NCBI GenBank assembly: GCA_036924085.1
Contig: JAVGWX010000018.1
Span: 20,015,464-20,079,463 of the forward strand
Source: Ariolimax columbianus
Lineage: Eukaryota > Mollusca > Gastropoda > Stylommatophora > Arionidae
Reading direction: 5' to 3'
DNA: 64,000 nucleotides
Notes under the pieces: model-generated
The model's database searches: none
What the model saw: only the letters and a program-made list of their open reading frames with translations
What the model was told of the DNA's origin: nothing
Translations under genes and position numbers: made by a program
Shown here: positions 22,116-33,930 of the stretch, one piece after another
How the letters are laid out: the number at the start of each line of letters is the position of its first letter
Numbering within the stretch: position 1 is the first letter of the stretch

Positions 22116-22374
22116 TAATGTTATTTATTTACGTTCATTGGTTTACAAGCTATGAGGGAAACAAAACGGACCGTAGCGAGTGGGACACGATGTAGCATGG
22201 CCAAGGGATCCTGAACGCAAAGACGAAGAAGATGGCGGATTGTAAATGAGGCTAGCAACCTCACCATGGAAAATCATTGATTTGAAACTGTCAATGTAAA
22301 TCCTAAGATACAGGCCACAACTTTAGTGGTGACTCTACGCTTTACATGGGGCCCAAAGGCGAATGACTATCATC

Positions 22375-22765
22375 AGTATCTCGACATCCTCATCATTGTC
22401 ATCATCATCACCGTCATCATTATCGCCATCACCATTTTCATCATCATCAGCATCATCGTCCTCGTCATCATCATAGTCACCTTCATCGCCATTGCCTTCA
22501 TCATCACCATCATCATCGTAACCATCATCATCGTCACCATCATCATCACCTTCATCGCCATCATCATCGCCACCATCATCGTCATCGCCTTCATCATCAC
22601 CATCATCATCATCACCAGCACCATCGTCACCTTCATCACCATCGTCATCGGCACCAGCATCGTCACCAACATCATCAAAAACCATCATCACCATAACCAT
22701 CCTCACCACCATTACCGTCATCATCTCCACTACCATCACCAAAACCCCCATCATCAACACTACCA
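22375..22765. repeat. ATC/CAT-rich degenerate trinucleotide array
   Basis: About 390 bp of imperfect CATCAT, CACCAT and CGTCAT words. Open frames rich in Ile on one strand and Asp/Met on the other are compositional artefacts. Confidence 0.9.
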
Positions 22766-23475
22766 TCATCTCTCCCACCAAAATCTCACATTGGGATGCC
22801 ACTAAGCTTCCATGCCAACGAACAGGACGGCTTGGAATGCCCCATAATCCCGCACAGTCTACTCTGATATCCCCAGTCTAAAGCCCCCAACCATATGAAA
22901 CCATCAGAAAACTAACCTCGGTTGGTGTAACGGATCTCTGAGCCTGCACCGGGTAAAGAAAACTCCAGTTTGGAGGATAAATCCAGCAACTATGATACAC
23001 TTGCGCCCCAGGGGATCCAAGGGGGGTGTCATTTCGTCTGAAAAACATTCTTCTCCCTGTCATCCCGGCGCAGGGATAAATAGAATTAACGGGAACGGAA
23101 GGCAAAACTGGCGACAGTAAACATGCAGCGTGAAATAAAAACAAGGACTCCGGCTGAGATGCGAGACACGGCCAAGCGTGCAAAACGCCCGCAGTTATAT
23201 TCTTCAAATATAGATTAAGTGGCGTATTTGCTAATAAAAATAAAATGCAGTGCAAGGGTTCGTCGTGAAATTATTACTGCATTAATAATGTCCACACAAA
23301 ATATGTACGGTAACATGCTGTTTGTGGTCAATTAAGAGCTTACGTTGTCATAATTCGTTTAAACATTATTACAAGAAATGTCTGCTGATGGATCGTGTGT
23401 TACCGGGGTCTAAGAGAGGAACTAAAGATAGTGATATGTAACCTGTTAGGTTATAAAAAGTGGTAAAAAGGTGAA
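22766..23475. other. Intergenic, nothing recognised
   Basis: A minus-strand open frame at 22878-23255 (125 codons, Leu/Pro/Ser rich) lacks a recognisable motif, splice-site context or element boundaries. I do not propose it as a gene. Confidence 0.4.
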
Positions 23476-23477
23476 GG

Positions 23478-23755
23478 TAAAGGTAGTCGCATTCTAGACA
23501 CTGCCGGCAAGGATGGCGTGTTAGAGTTGTCATCATACTAAGCCAAAGATTTGTGAGGTGGGGTTGGCGAATTGCCTTAGTCTTGTCGTTTTCTTAAATA
23601 GTTGGCAGTCAAGCTCCCCTTTACAGCTGGGTAGGCTGGAGCTGTCGTTAGCAGGAGTTGAACCCCGTACTTTTGTCATGAAAAGCAAGTGCTCTAATGC
23701 TATGCTAACCAGCCTCTCAATTTGTACCCGGCCTGAGTAGACCAAGATCACTTGA
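23478..23755 (-). mobile_element. tRNA-like SINE (SINE-6b)
   Basis: On the minus strand GAGAGGCTGGTTAGCATAGC is followed by GCACTTGCTTTTCATGAC and GGGGTTCAACTCC, an A-box/anticodon-arm/B-box arrangement. The body then runs for about 200 bp. It is not an intact tRNA because the acceptor stem cannot be closed. Only one copy was noticed in the window. Confidence 0.5.
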
Positions 23756-23837
23756 AAGAATGTAAAGTACTAAAGAAGGTTGTGGATGGGATTAGCTGCC
23801 TCATCGTGTAAATGGATTGTTATTAAAACTGTAAGGG

Positions 23838-24095
23838 ACTGCGTGGGCTAGTCATGGCTTAAGTGACACTGCTCACAATCCGAAGGTGCTGGGTTCGATC
23901 CCCATTATAGCACCGGCCGTTACCCCGAGAAGCAAACCCTTAGAAAATGCAGGACGAAGCAGACCCTTACATTAAATGTATGCTGAAGTCGGATGCACTG
24001 GGCCAACAGGCGCAAAATAAAAACTACAGTGCAACGCACACCGCCTTGGGGATTAGAGAAATAAGGCGAACGCAAAAAAAAAACGCAAAAAAAAC
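23838..24095 (+). mobile_element. SINE-3 (tRNA-derived) copy
   Basis: The second copy of the 4890-5140 family: GGCTTAAGTGACACTGCTC (decayed head), GCTGGGTTCGATCCCC (B box), then GCTGAAGTCGGATGCACTGG and GGCGCAAAATAAAAAC, ending in A-rich sequence. The A box is mutated relative to the other copy. The core block is shared with SINE-1. Confidence 0.85.
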
Positions 24096-24249
24096 AACAA
24101 TTAAAACTGTAGCTTCAAATGATTGGAAATAGGCTTACCGTAAATATGTCAGCTGTATTAGGGCTCTCATGCTTCGCTTGGAACCGAACGGCGAAACAAC
24201 AATCAGACATGCATGTTGGGAAAGACGATTAAGGAGGGCTGTATATGGA

Positions 24250-24690
24250 TCGGAATCACGATGCTGAGCAGTGAGTGTGCTGCGTTTGTCAGCGACCCAT
24301 AGCTGAATGCTAGCGTCAGAGCCAGCGAGGAAGAGCTGTCAAGACCCTCCCATACCCCCACGTGGTAATCCTGGATAACAGGCTGCAACAAAGCAGACTG
24401 GCTAAGGAGAAGGGATCGGAGAGGGAAGGCTAACTTGGTACCCAAAAATGCCTACTGAAGTGTTGGACCGAAAGGTGCAAATATCGCAGTCAAACTGTAA
24501 ACTACGATACAACACATGCCGTTCTCCTGACAACATCCTGCTACTTGTAAATCCCTTTTCATAGCTGCATATGAGAGTGAGAACGAAGAAGAAGAAGAAG
24601 AAGATGAAGAAGAAGAAGAAGAAGAAGAAGAAGAAGAAGAAGAAGAAGAAGAAGAAGAAGAAGAAGAAGAAGAAGAAGAAGAAGAAGAAA
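24250..24690 (+). mobile_element. SINE-1 copy with about 110-bp (GAA)n tail
   Basis: Starts GGAATCACGATGCTGAGCAG and continues through TGCTAGCGTCAGAGCCAGC, TAACAGGCTGCAAC and the core (here shortened: CTACTGAAGTGTTGGACCG). It ends GTGAGAACGAAGAAG plus an extended GAA tract (24583-24690). The core deletion relative to other copies marks it as a variant. Confidence 0.85.
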
Positions 24691-24899
24691 AACTACGTGG
24701 GTCTGGCTTGCTCATCCTGTAAAAGTGTTGTCTTCAACCTTGTTTTTCGTCATGCACCCTATTCATCGCGTCAGAATATCTTTACCTCCTTTTCAAGATT
24801 GTCTGACTCAAAACGTGCATTATAAATATTATGCATATAGTATTGACAATGATCTATTTCTTTCTGTAATAGTACATATATATTTACTTGGTTTCTTTT

Positions 24900-25267
24900 G
24901 ATCTTCTTCTTCTACTTCTTCTGCGTTCGTTCTCAATCTCCCACTACCAAACCCTGAGAGGGCTTAAGTAGCAGAATGTAGTCCAGAGAACGGAATCCTT
25001 TGTGTCGTAGTTTACAGCTTGACTGCGATATTTGCACCTTTCGGTCTAACACATCCGACTTCAGCAAGTATTTTTTAGTACCGGGTTAGCATTTCCTCTT
25101 CGATCCCTTCTCCTTAGCCAGTCTGCCCTGCTGCAGCCTGTTATCTAGGATCACCATGTGGAGGTGTAGAAGGGTCTTGGCAGCTCTGGTTCGCTGGTCC
25201 TGACGCTAGCAGTCAGCTATGGGTCGCTGACCACTGCAGCTCATGCGCTGCTCAGCATCTTGATCCC
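24900..25267 (-). mobile_element. SINE-1 full-length copy, 10-bp TSD
   Basis: Full length in reverse: tail complement at the left (CTTCTTCTTCTAC), 5' start complement GCATCTTGATCCC at the right end. It is flanked by the exact direct repeat GGTTTCTTTT (24890-24899 and 25268-25277). Together with 39378-39740 it fixes the 5' end of the family. Confidence 0.92.
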
Positions 25268-25277
25268 GGTTTCTTTT

Positions 25278-26095
25278 AATCAATCATCAATGTACGTGGC
25301 TCCTTCCGAGGTATAGACCATTGACAACCTTCCTCTGGCAAGTTTGCACTTGATCTGCCATTTCTGTTTTTCTCAACTTTAAGGTCCAGGGACCGAAGTT
25401 CATTTCCAGTCTCTTCTCCACCTTTTTCTAGGTCAAATCTCTTCCTCCTCCCCTGTGGATCCCATGTCAGGGTCTGTCTAACAACATTCAATGGTTCTTT
25501 CCATAGCATCGGTTCTATCCAGCCCCATTTTCTACATTTGGTCTGTTGATCCACTGGCTGTTGTTGGTTCCTTTCCCTTAGGTCTCCATCCTTCACCATG
25601 TCACCCATTATCCTCCGTTGGGATCAAGATGCTGAGCAGCACATGCGCTGCAGTGGTCAGCGACCCATAGCTGACTGCTAGCGTCAGGACCAGCGAACCA
25701 GAGCTGCAAGACCCTTCTACACCTCCACATGGTGATCCTAGATAACAGGCTGCAGCAGGGCAGACTGGCTAAGGAGAAGGGATCGAAGAGGGAATGCTAA
25801 CCCGGTACTAAAAAATACTTGCTGAAGTCGGATGTGTTAGACCGAAAGGTGCAAATATCGCAGTCAAGCGGTAAACTACGATACAGCGCACCCCGTTCTC
25901 TGGACTACATTCTGCTACTTAAGCCCTTTCAGGGTTTGGTAGTGGGAGATTGAGAACGAACGAAGCCAAGCCAAGCCAAGATATCCTTCGTTGACATTTA
26001 TTGACGAACGACTGGAGTTTCCTCTCTATTACCTTTGTCGTTCTCAAAGTTTCTGCTCCATACAGAAGTTCCGATTAGGCATTGGAATTTAACAA
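25278..26095 (-). mobile_element. LINE C-terminal remnant (RTE-like), interrupted by SINE-1
   Basis: The minus-strand frame 25276-25608 gives CRKWGWIEPMLWKEP, then TLTWDPQGRRKR, resembling the common LINE C-terminal block K.RWIGH.LRK...AL.W.PQG.RKRGRP. On the other side of the nested SINE, 25990-26085 read in reverse gives LLYGAETLRTTKVI, the block just upstream in the same type of RT. The SINE-1 copy at 25621-25981 therefore split one LINE. GH and GRP residues are mutated, so the element is dead. Confidence 0.65.
25621..25981 (+). mobile_element. SINE-1 full-length copy nested in a LINE, 12-bp TSD
   Basis: Starts GGATCAAGATGCTGAGCAGC and ends GAACGAAGCCAAGCCAAGCC. It is flanked by TATCCTCCGTTG (25609-25620) and TATCCTTCGTTG (25982-25993), one mismatch. 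Its length, about 361 bp, agrees with the other TSD-defined copies. LINE coding sequence continues on both sides. Confidence 0.92.
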
Positions 26096-26099
26096 TTTT

Positions 26100-26454
26100 A
26101 ACTAGGTATTAGTCCTTATTTCCCTGGATTTCCTTTTGCTATTTATTACCATTATTTCTATAGTGTTTTACAAATTTAGTCTTCAAAACAGCAGATTGCC
26201 ATTGCTTTCTGGACGTTGTTCTGGCCGCTCGCCAGTCTTAGTCCCTGGTACGCCCTTAGCCCGAAACCAGGCCTGTCTCCAGCTGCTGTCTTCAGAGTCC
26301 ATGTCGACTAGATCGGTCGTCCTACTTTTCCCCCCCTTTTTTTCTCTTTGCTTATCACTCACTTAGTTTAGCCAGCCAGCTAAAGCCGTTGCCGAAATTT
26401 AGTAGTTATAGAAAATGGTGAATTTTAAAACCAAAATAAAAGTAGTGTTTAGTA
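26100..26454. other. Intergenic, nothing recognised
   Basis: A plus-strand frame at 26136-26366 shows no motif. No repeat structure was seen before the 11-bp array starts at 26455. Confidence 0.45.
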
Positions 26455-26815
26455 ATTACTTTAACTTACTTGATGATTAATGGATGATTCCTTGATGACT
26501 ACTTGATGACTACTTGATGATTGGTTGATGATTACTTGATGACTACTTGATGATTGCTTGATGATTACTTGATGATTACTTGATGACCACTTGATGACTA
26601 CTTGATGATTGCTTGATGATTACTTGATGATTGCTTGATGACTACTTGATGATTACTTGATGATTGCTTGATGATTATTTGATGATTACTTGATGATACT
26701 TGATGACTGATTGATGATTACTTGATGATTACTTGATGACTACTTGATGATTGCTTGATGATTACTTGATGATTACTTGATGATTGCTTGATGATTGCTT
26801 GATGATTGCTTGTTG
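26455..26815. repeat. 11-bp minisatellite (TACTTGATGAT)
   Basis: About 33 copies of TACTTGATGAT and variants (GCTTGATGAT, TACTTGATGAC). The period is 11 bp with occasional 10-bp units. An 11-bp period is close to one helical turn, but no function is implied. Confidence 0.95.
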
Positions 26816-27344
26816 GCATACTCCTCACCCGTGGCTGTACCGCTGCGTGTCCCAACTTAGTCTCTAATGATCTCTATCCCGGACTACGGAGGTTCGGTGG
26901 GTAAGAAGCTTTACTTTTGGCGTTTCGTTGATGCTGGGGTTGAGTCCAAGAGAATCTGACCAACGCTTTTGGAACTACTGGACGGTCTTATTCCGCCTTA
27001 ACAGTACAAGGTTGCTGTCGACGAACTCCAACGATCGTCATGTCTTCTGATTAAATGGACTGCTCATCAATGTTTTGTCTTGTTTGCGTGATCAACTTCA
27101 TTGCTCGCAGATGATAATTGACGTTGGTTAGAACTGTAGAGATTGCATTTGCTAGATAGGTAGACACTTGTAATTATTTGTGTACGGAAACCCGTGTGGT
27201 CATTGAATGGCATTCAATTTCAGAATGGGTGAATTAACGCACAAGAACAGATGGGGGTTAGTAAGGTCGACTATGTTTCGAGAGAGAGAAAGAGAGAGTG
27301 AGAGATAAAGAGAGAGAGAGGGGAGGGAGAGAGAGAGATAACTG
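26816..27344. other. Intergenic with a GA-rich tract
   Basis: A purine-rich GAGA tract lies at 27278-27338. The rest is not recognised; no gene or element boundary is visible. Confidence 0.45.
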
Positions 27345-27760
27345 GGTTACTCGCAGTTTGTTTTCCATTGCTTTGGAAGTGTCCATGTTTCAGCACGATA
27401 GCACATTGCACCGTACAGTTGGAGAAAGAAGCGCGCAGAGCACGATCCCAGGAACCATCCAGGACTGTCTTCATGGCGGCACCTTGTTAGTTCTGGCTCA
27501 CAATCAGTCTGCATGTTGAGAAAGCGTCCGAGATGGGACAATCCTTCAACGTCTTCCATGTTCTCACCATCACGGATAACTGGGTCACAAAGCGCAAAAC
27601 AATTTTACACGACATTGGTCTTGGAGATAATCATTTATAGCACTGATTTATGTCCCTCTTTATTGAGCATCTCTAACATGGTCTTGACGTCTGCGGCTTA
27701 CTCTGTCATTAGCGCTATGTCGTTCGCGAATCGTAGATGATTAAATGGTCTGCCATCAAC
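27345..27760 (-). mobile_element. Decayed LINE reverse transcriptase fragment
   Basis: The reverse complement of 27700-27760 reads FNHLRFANDIALMTE, a slightly altered RT motif C region (usual form FADDIAL; here the first Asp is Asn). It continues VKTMLEMLNKEG with in-frame stops. Reading on to 27350, TWTLPKQWKTN-like and MENKLRVTQ phrases correspond to the region after the thumb. Stops and frameshifts are frequent, so this is a fossil. Confidence 0.65.
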
Positions 27761-27779
27761 GAGTTGATGTACAAGACTT

Positions 27780-28045
27780 GGACTACAGCGTGCTATGGGT
27801 TCGAGTTCACGGACAGACCGAAAAGAATATCCGATAAATGGTTCGTGTCTGGTAGGGCCGCTCCTTCAGTCAACCCAGCTGTAAATGAGTACCTAACGTA
27901 CTGGGGAAGGTAAACGCAGACAGGAAGAGAACTGGCCGCTCTACCTGACATAGGCTGTGGCTTGGTGCCTGAAGTTATTTTCATTCCTGACGGCAATTGT
28001 TGCCACGGGATGGACGTTGCTTTCAACGATCAACATTGATTCCAA
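27780..28045. mobile_element. SINE-like fragment (AGCTGTAAATGAGTACC block)
   Basis: Contains AGTCAACCCAGCTGTAAATG followed by AGTACCTAACGTACTGGGG. The same block is at 39186-39215 (GTCAACCCAGCTGTAAATAA) and 42530-42560 (GTCGACCCAGCTGTACATGG). Three dispersed copies show it is part of a repeat family; the limits and head are not clear. Confidence 0.45.
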
Positions 28046-28419
28046 AAACCTCCCAGTCGCAACAACTGGTTACAGCTTTTGTTTATATATTTTCTTGATC
28101 TTGATGACCCGTTTCTTAGCGTAGCTGCGGGTTCCGTCTTTGTCTCCAGCGGACCCTATCTCGGGCCACCAAAGTCCAGTGCGTGGTAAGTACTCCGTGC
28201 AGCAAGGGAGTCTGATCAACGTATTGAAGGTCATCTCCGCGGTCAGTTCTTGTCTCGGGGTGCCAGACTGCTGACGCTATGCTCCATCGACCATCGTTCT
28301 GTAGTAACGTGTAACCTGTCCATCTATGTTTTGCCTTGTCTGCATGAATTACATTTATGTGTGTGTGTGTGTGTACATATATTTTTGGGGGTAATTTTTG
28401 TTTTGATTTATATTTATAT

Positions 28420-28690
28420 CCTAGTTCTTAGTCGACCTGCCCTTCCACATGGCTGAATGTCCCTGTGCAGATCCCAGCTCTGCGTGAAATTGATGTACCC
28501 GGAAGGAGGATTTCCTGTTCAGCGGGCTAGCCTCGAGCATCTTATTACTCTGCTGCGTTGGGACAAGGGCCGCAGACGGTGGTTAACCGAGGTGCAAGCC
28601 CATTTGAATAAACTCAAACACTAAAGTAAAGTAGACTTGCCAGTCTGTTAGGCGCCATCTATGCTGCCTAAAGATAGCTGGTGGTAAGTT
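28420..28690 (+). repeat. Dispersed repeat Rep-7, copy A
   Basis: Contains CTAGTTCTTAGTCGACCTG, CCCTGTGCAGATCCCAGCTC, TTCCTGTTCAGCGG, and AGTCTGTTAGGCGCCATCTA. The same blocks, same order, appear reversed at 50930-51185. No coding or tRNA signature was seen; it is a candidate non-autonomous element about 260 bp long. Confidence 0.65.
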
Positions 28691-28786
28691 ATGTCACACA
28701 GTCGCCTCTTACAAGACATGCTCTTTGTGGGGCAGTGGTGATAGTCTTGTCCTTATCATACGCAAACACCCTATTAGACCACTCAA

Positions 28787-29242
<456 letters not shown>

Positions 29243-29417
29243 TCGCTAATAATGCACGGCATTTGCCGTTGCCTTAATAATGCACACAGAAAGAGCTTAA
29301 TAATTCCACAAGGCAAAGGCCTCCGTCCATCGTAAACGATAATAATTAATTTTGCTAGTGCTATTTTTAGTGAGGATTAACTGCGCTACTTTTAATCCTC
29401 ATTCTCTCTTCTCGAGC

Positions 29418-29582
29418 CGCCCAACCTCAGTGGCAAGTCATGGACAAGACTGCTATGGGGCGACTACGAGATTCAGGGGACTCTGCATAAAGCACCCGTG
29501 AAAAAGACGGCGGAGTCTGGAGTCGAACCCACACCACCTGATCACGAGGCCGACGGCTTAACCACTTCGCCACCGAATTCCC
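29418..29582 (-). mobile_element. SINE-6 (tRNA-derived) copy
   Basis: On the minus strand GGGAATTCGGTGGCGAAGTG then GTTAAGCCGTCGGCC and GTGGGTTCGACTCC give A-box and B-box regions with tRNA spacing. The body is CCGTCTTTTTCACGGGTGC. It sits 46 bp upstream of the long ovo-like exon, so it is within the intron just before the splice acceptor. Confidence 0.7.
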
Positions 29583-29628
29583 AATTCCACAAAATAGATA
29601 TCTAATTCTATTCATTTTATATCCACAG

Positions 29629-32051
29629 ATAGCACGAATATATGTGAAGAAAACGGAAGACGCCTTCACGTAAAATGGAAAAATGAACCAGAAAACGCAC
29701 CTATGTATACGCCTTTACCTACATCTGCAAGTTGTTCACAGATGTCAGCTCTAACATCTATATCATCCGTACCAACATCACCACAGCGAACCGATAGACA
29801 CGACAATTTCACACCTACGGAGCCTGCCCTCAAGAAGCACAGTTGCAAAGAACGTGGCGATCATGAAAATAATATACGCCATTTGTCTTTGTGGCATTCT
29901 TCAGGAAGCTCATTTTCTCCGCTGCTTCTCGGGTATCACAACACACATTTCCCAGTGACGTCGGATGTTAACAAAGGTGCGTTAGTAACCTTGGAAACCA
30001 CAACTCCACCACGGGAAGTTCTCAACACAAACCTTTGCATGCCGGACCGTACTGAACTACATGGAGTCTCACAATTAGATCTGGTAGATCAAATACCTCT
30101 TCAGACTTGTAAGGATAAAAATGACGGTCTAGAAAAGCCACTTCACGTAAAGAAACACACACTTTCAACACAAAATAGATCTGATCTATTCAGTGGTCAA
30201 GGAATTCGTCAAAATTACACATCGTCAATTTACCCAGAACCTTTACAACAATTGAATTTAATCATGCCTGTAAAAACGGTGAAACTTAAAAAGCGACCTT
30301 TAAAATCGTTTATGATTTCCAGTATTATAAATGAGCATAGTGATGATGAAGTAGAGGAAGAGAACCCGTCTTTCCCTGTCGTCAATTGCTGCAGAAACAC
30401 GAACAGCGATAACTTCTCTATACATTCTCTCCTTGAAAGAGTCGACGACAGAATATCACACTGCAAGAGCTGCAACATCTTTAAAGGAAATAGTACATGC
30501 AAATACTCCAACAATTGTAATACTTGCTCTCAGATACCAAACTTAATTAAACAAATTAATGACAGCCGCATTCTCCGTGACAGATATTCGAAAGGGACTC
30601 CACGCATTATTTTCAATGATTCTAAACAGTGTCTATCTGAGCTATTGTCAGTAAATCCCTCTGTATGCCATAAAACAGAAGAGATCAATTCAACTACTGC
30701 TAAACAAACATGCACTATTTCTACGCCTTTAATCAGTGAGCCATTAGTCCAAGACATGCCATCAAATATGTATCATACTTTTAAGAATTATAACCCTCCT
30801 ACCAATGATATTAGTACAGAATTGTGTCTGCAGTCTTCAGTTGTACCTGAAGTAGGTTCAATCAAAGGGGCATTTCTAAATGTACAGACTTTGAACAAAC
30901 CCCGCGGAACGCAGTCTTTGAAACAATCAAGAGAATCTCATAATTTTAACCAATCATATCAAGCACAGGACAGCAAAGTAGTACGTCAAGAACAGAGAAG
31001 TAGCCAATCCTGTGAAGCTCCTAGTTTAAACCAATCCCGGGAAGTCAAGAGTTTGAATCATTCCTGTGAAGTTCCTAGTTTAAGCCAATCCCTGGAAGCC
31101 AAGAGTTTGAACCAATCCTGTGAGGTTTCTAGTTTAAGCCAATCCCTGGAAGCCAAGAGTTTGAACCAATCCTGTGAGGTTTCTAGTTTAAGCCAATCCC
31201 GGGAAGCCAAGAGTTTGAAGCAGCCCTGTGAAGATAGGAGTTGTAATTTCCTTCATGATAGTCATCGTTTGAACCAGTACCTTGAATCTAGCAGTGGCAT
31301 TCTATCCCGTGAATTTCAAAGATTGGGTCAATCACATGACTCCAATCTTTTGAACCAATCCCGTGCAACTCATATTTTGAACCAATCAGGTGAAATCCAG
31401 AGCTTTAAGCAATCATTTGAAGCCCAGAGCTTAAACCAATCAGGTGAAGCCCAAAACGTCGTCCAATTCAATGAAGAAAAAGTTTTCAACAAATCTTCAT
31501 CAAATGCGCAAATTGACAATCTCAGATGTCCAGCTATATTAAAGCAAAACAATCTAACGCCGGACACAATTTTGCATCCTTTAGATATATGGCGTCGAAA
31601 TGTTAAAGGCATTGTGAATCCAATACCAATCCGGTTTATTCCGAGACCAACGTTTTTCAACATCCTTACACCAGTCACGCACAACCAGTCTTCATTTTCG
31701 CCCCCAATACCTTATGAACATCCCAAGTATAGCCCATATTCGGTCAACAAAGGTATAGATCAAATCAAGAACTCTGTCACGAGTCTTACAGACATGATGA
31801 GACATTCTCCAGTATCTAGTTTAATCTCGTCTGATTCTCCACTCACTGCCCCCTCCAGCATCCCTTCACCAACAACATCCTTACAGGGCATCAACATATT
31901 TCCAGACACGATAGGCTATCAGGAAGTGCCCATGGCTTTAACGCAGAATGACAACAGCCTGTGCTCCAAAACCGGACCAAGGTTTGGCCATGATGAGAAA
32001 CCAGCGAAGCTAGAATTAAATGAAAGCAAAAGTTTTAAGTCTATTTTGGAG
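29629..32051 (+). CDS. ovo: Long internal exon of an ovo-like transcription factor
   Basis: An open frame of 807 complete codons between a good acceptor (ATCCACAG ending 29628) and donor (GAG|GTAAGA at 32051/32052). It begins in phase 1 (needs one base from an upstream exon) and ends in phase 0, matching the exon at 49456. An ATG exists at 29703 but its context is poor. Numbering from that ATG: eh1-like motifs FMISSII (203-209) and FSIHSLL (238-244), resembling Groucho/TLE-binding FxIxxIL peptides; an acidic stretch in between; a Cys cluster HCKSC...CNTC; a Ser/Gln-rich zone of degenerate SLNQSCE-type repeats (about 400-590); and a Pro/Ser-rich end. No folded DNA-binding domain lies here. Assignment to ovo rests on phase and order with the zinc-finger exon, not on domain homology. 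Confidence 0.62.
30905..31475 (+). repeat. Short-repeat domain inside the ovo-like exon
   Basis: Roughly 12-residue repeats such as SLNQSCEV, SLSQSLEAK and ILNQSGEIQ. The DNA between 31070 and 31220 contains near-identical 60-bp copies (CCAATCCCTGGAAGCCAAGA), while the outer units are diverged. The frame is kept throughout, so selection probably maintains an open, disordered Gln/Ser-rich segment that expands by slippage or unequal exchange. Confidence 0.8.
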
Positions 32052-32359
32052 GTAAGAACGTGTTTTTTTTCTGTTCTGTTAACTATGAAACAGAAAATAC
32101 ATGTATCTGTTTGTCCGTCTTGTAAAAAAAAACTATCGAACGGTGAGGTCTACCATGTGAAATTTGAGTGGCTCATTTATGTCTGGAATTTCTAGGTCAA
32201 CGTAACCGTTTTCAGCTCGCTTAGTCGTTCCCTTTCCGAGTTAATAAATATTAATGAAGTTAAACTATTTACAGGGAATGTATTTTTGGATATACCGTGC
32301 AGTAGCATTTTAGAATGTTTTCGCTCAAGGTCATATACTGAAAAATGAATCTGCAATAC
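32052..32359 (+). other. Start of 17.4-kb intron
   Basis: The reading frame continues 48 codons past the donor to a stop at 32195. An alternative read-through end is possible, but the GTAAGA donor and the compositional change favour splicing at 32051. No element is recognised before 32360. Confidence 0.5.
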
Positions 32360-32612
32360 TTAACGATCGTGTTGGAAATCAGTGATGGAAGTCCCTTTCA
32401 ACCCATCAGACCCTCAACGACATTCAAGATTTATCCCAAGAAACTAGGCCATCTGAAGTCCGATACATTGACTAAAGAAATATAAAGAGCTGTAAAGAAA
32501 AGCGCAGGAAATAAGTCACCAGGTGTGGATGGCATAGCTAGTGAGGTTATCAGGACTTGTGTGAGAACATAACTGAAGTGGATAGAGCTCATTTTTACAA
32601 AATCATGACAAG

Positions 32613-33930
32613 AAGGAAACTAAACTTAACTTAATGTCTTTATACTGGTTTATAAGACGCTGCAAAGTCCATTTTCAACCAGTTTTATATACATTTCATT
32701 CCTCTAAAAGCTATGCGCATCCAATACATTCTTAAATGCATTAATCGTCCTTGCCTCCACTTCTACATGTTGCAATGCATTTCAAATATTCACCATTCTC
32801 TTACTAAAAATATATTTCCTAAAATCTAATATGGACATTTCTTTAGTTAATTTATTGCTCTGTCCTCTTGTTCTTGTAAGTAGTTATATTTTAAAAACTT
32901 GTTATAGTCTAATTTATCCTTTCCATTGATTATCTTAAAACCCTGTTTTAATTTACCTCGAGCTCTTCTCTCATCTAGACACTGTAGGCCCGTTTTTCTG
33001 AGTCTTTCTTCATAACTGTAATTCTGGAATCCCGCCACCAGCTTTTTCGCTCTTCTTTGTATCATTTCAAACATGTTTATATCTCCTCTACGATAAGGAC
33101 TCCACGCCTGTACAGAGTACTTCCAATCTAGGTCTAACTAATGATTTATACAGTTTGACAATCACTTCTTTGCGCCTATGTATAATATTTCTTTTTATCA
33201 TACTTGACATTGCATTTGCCTTTTTCACTGCCAGCTGGACTTGCTCACTCACCTTACCTCTATGATCTATTATAACCACTAGGTCCATTTCCTTTCCTAT
33301 CATTCTAATATTGTTCTCGCCCATTCTGTAAGTATGTTCCATTTTCAATCTACCCATGTGAATGATTGTGCATTTATCTACATTAAACTCCATTTGCCAG
33401 CTCACAGACCCTTCTCGAATTTTATCTAAATCCGACCTGTTTTAGACGAGACACGAGTTTTGTGTCATCAGCGAATTTTGTGATCATGAATCACAATATC
33501 AATGTCCAAATCGTTTTATATATATCAAGAACAAAATTGGTCCCAAAACCGAGCTCTGTGGCACTCCACTTTTTACTTCACCCCACTCAGAGTACTCCTT
33601 ATGCATGCCGTTAACCAATTTTCAGTCCATTTGGCAACTTCCCCACCAATTCCATGTGATGTTAACTTTCGAAATAATCTTTGATGAGGTACTCTATCAA
33701 AGACATTTGCAAAATCTAGATAAATAACGTCCACTGGCCCCCCTTTATCTTTCATTTTAGTAACCTCCTCCGTGAATTCTAATATATGTGTTAAGCACGA
33801 TCTCCCTCTAGTAAACCCATGCTGACTATTTCTGATTAGATTAAACTTGTGTAAATGCATTACAATGTTTTTTTTCATTATTGACTCTAATAATGTACAG
33901 GCTATGCTCGTTAAACTCACCGGTAAATAA
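32613..33930 (-). mobile_element. LINE-C (CR1/L2-like) copy nested in the RTE-like fossil
   Basis: Minus strand, longest LINE-C copy in the window. 33573-33920 encodes the RT core with HGFTRGRSCLTHILEF and YLDFANVFDRVPH (motif A Asp present). 33088-33405 encodes INKCT-type and MGRLKMEHTYRM blocks, and 32847-33074 the AKKLVAGFQNYSYEERLRK block. The YxDD region is not cleanly readable. Frameshifts and stops separate the parts. The 3' end complement CTTAACTTAATGTC is at the left edge. The endonuclease is absent. Confidence 0.85.

Noticed and set aside
22326..22805. Ile/Thr-rich frame resembling a membrane protein, and Asp/Met-rich antisense frame
   Set aside because: ATC trinucleotide array; apparent hydrophobic segments are compositional.
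32052..32195. Extension of the ovo-like exon to the stop at 32195
   Set aside because: A strong GTAAGA donor at 32052 with correct phase to the next exon makes splicing more likely; intron-retained isoform cannot be excluded.
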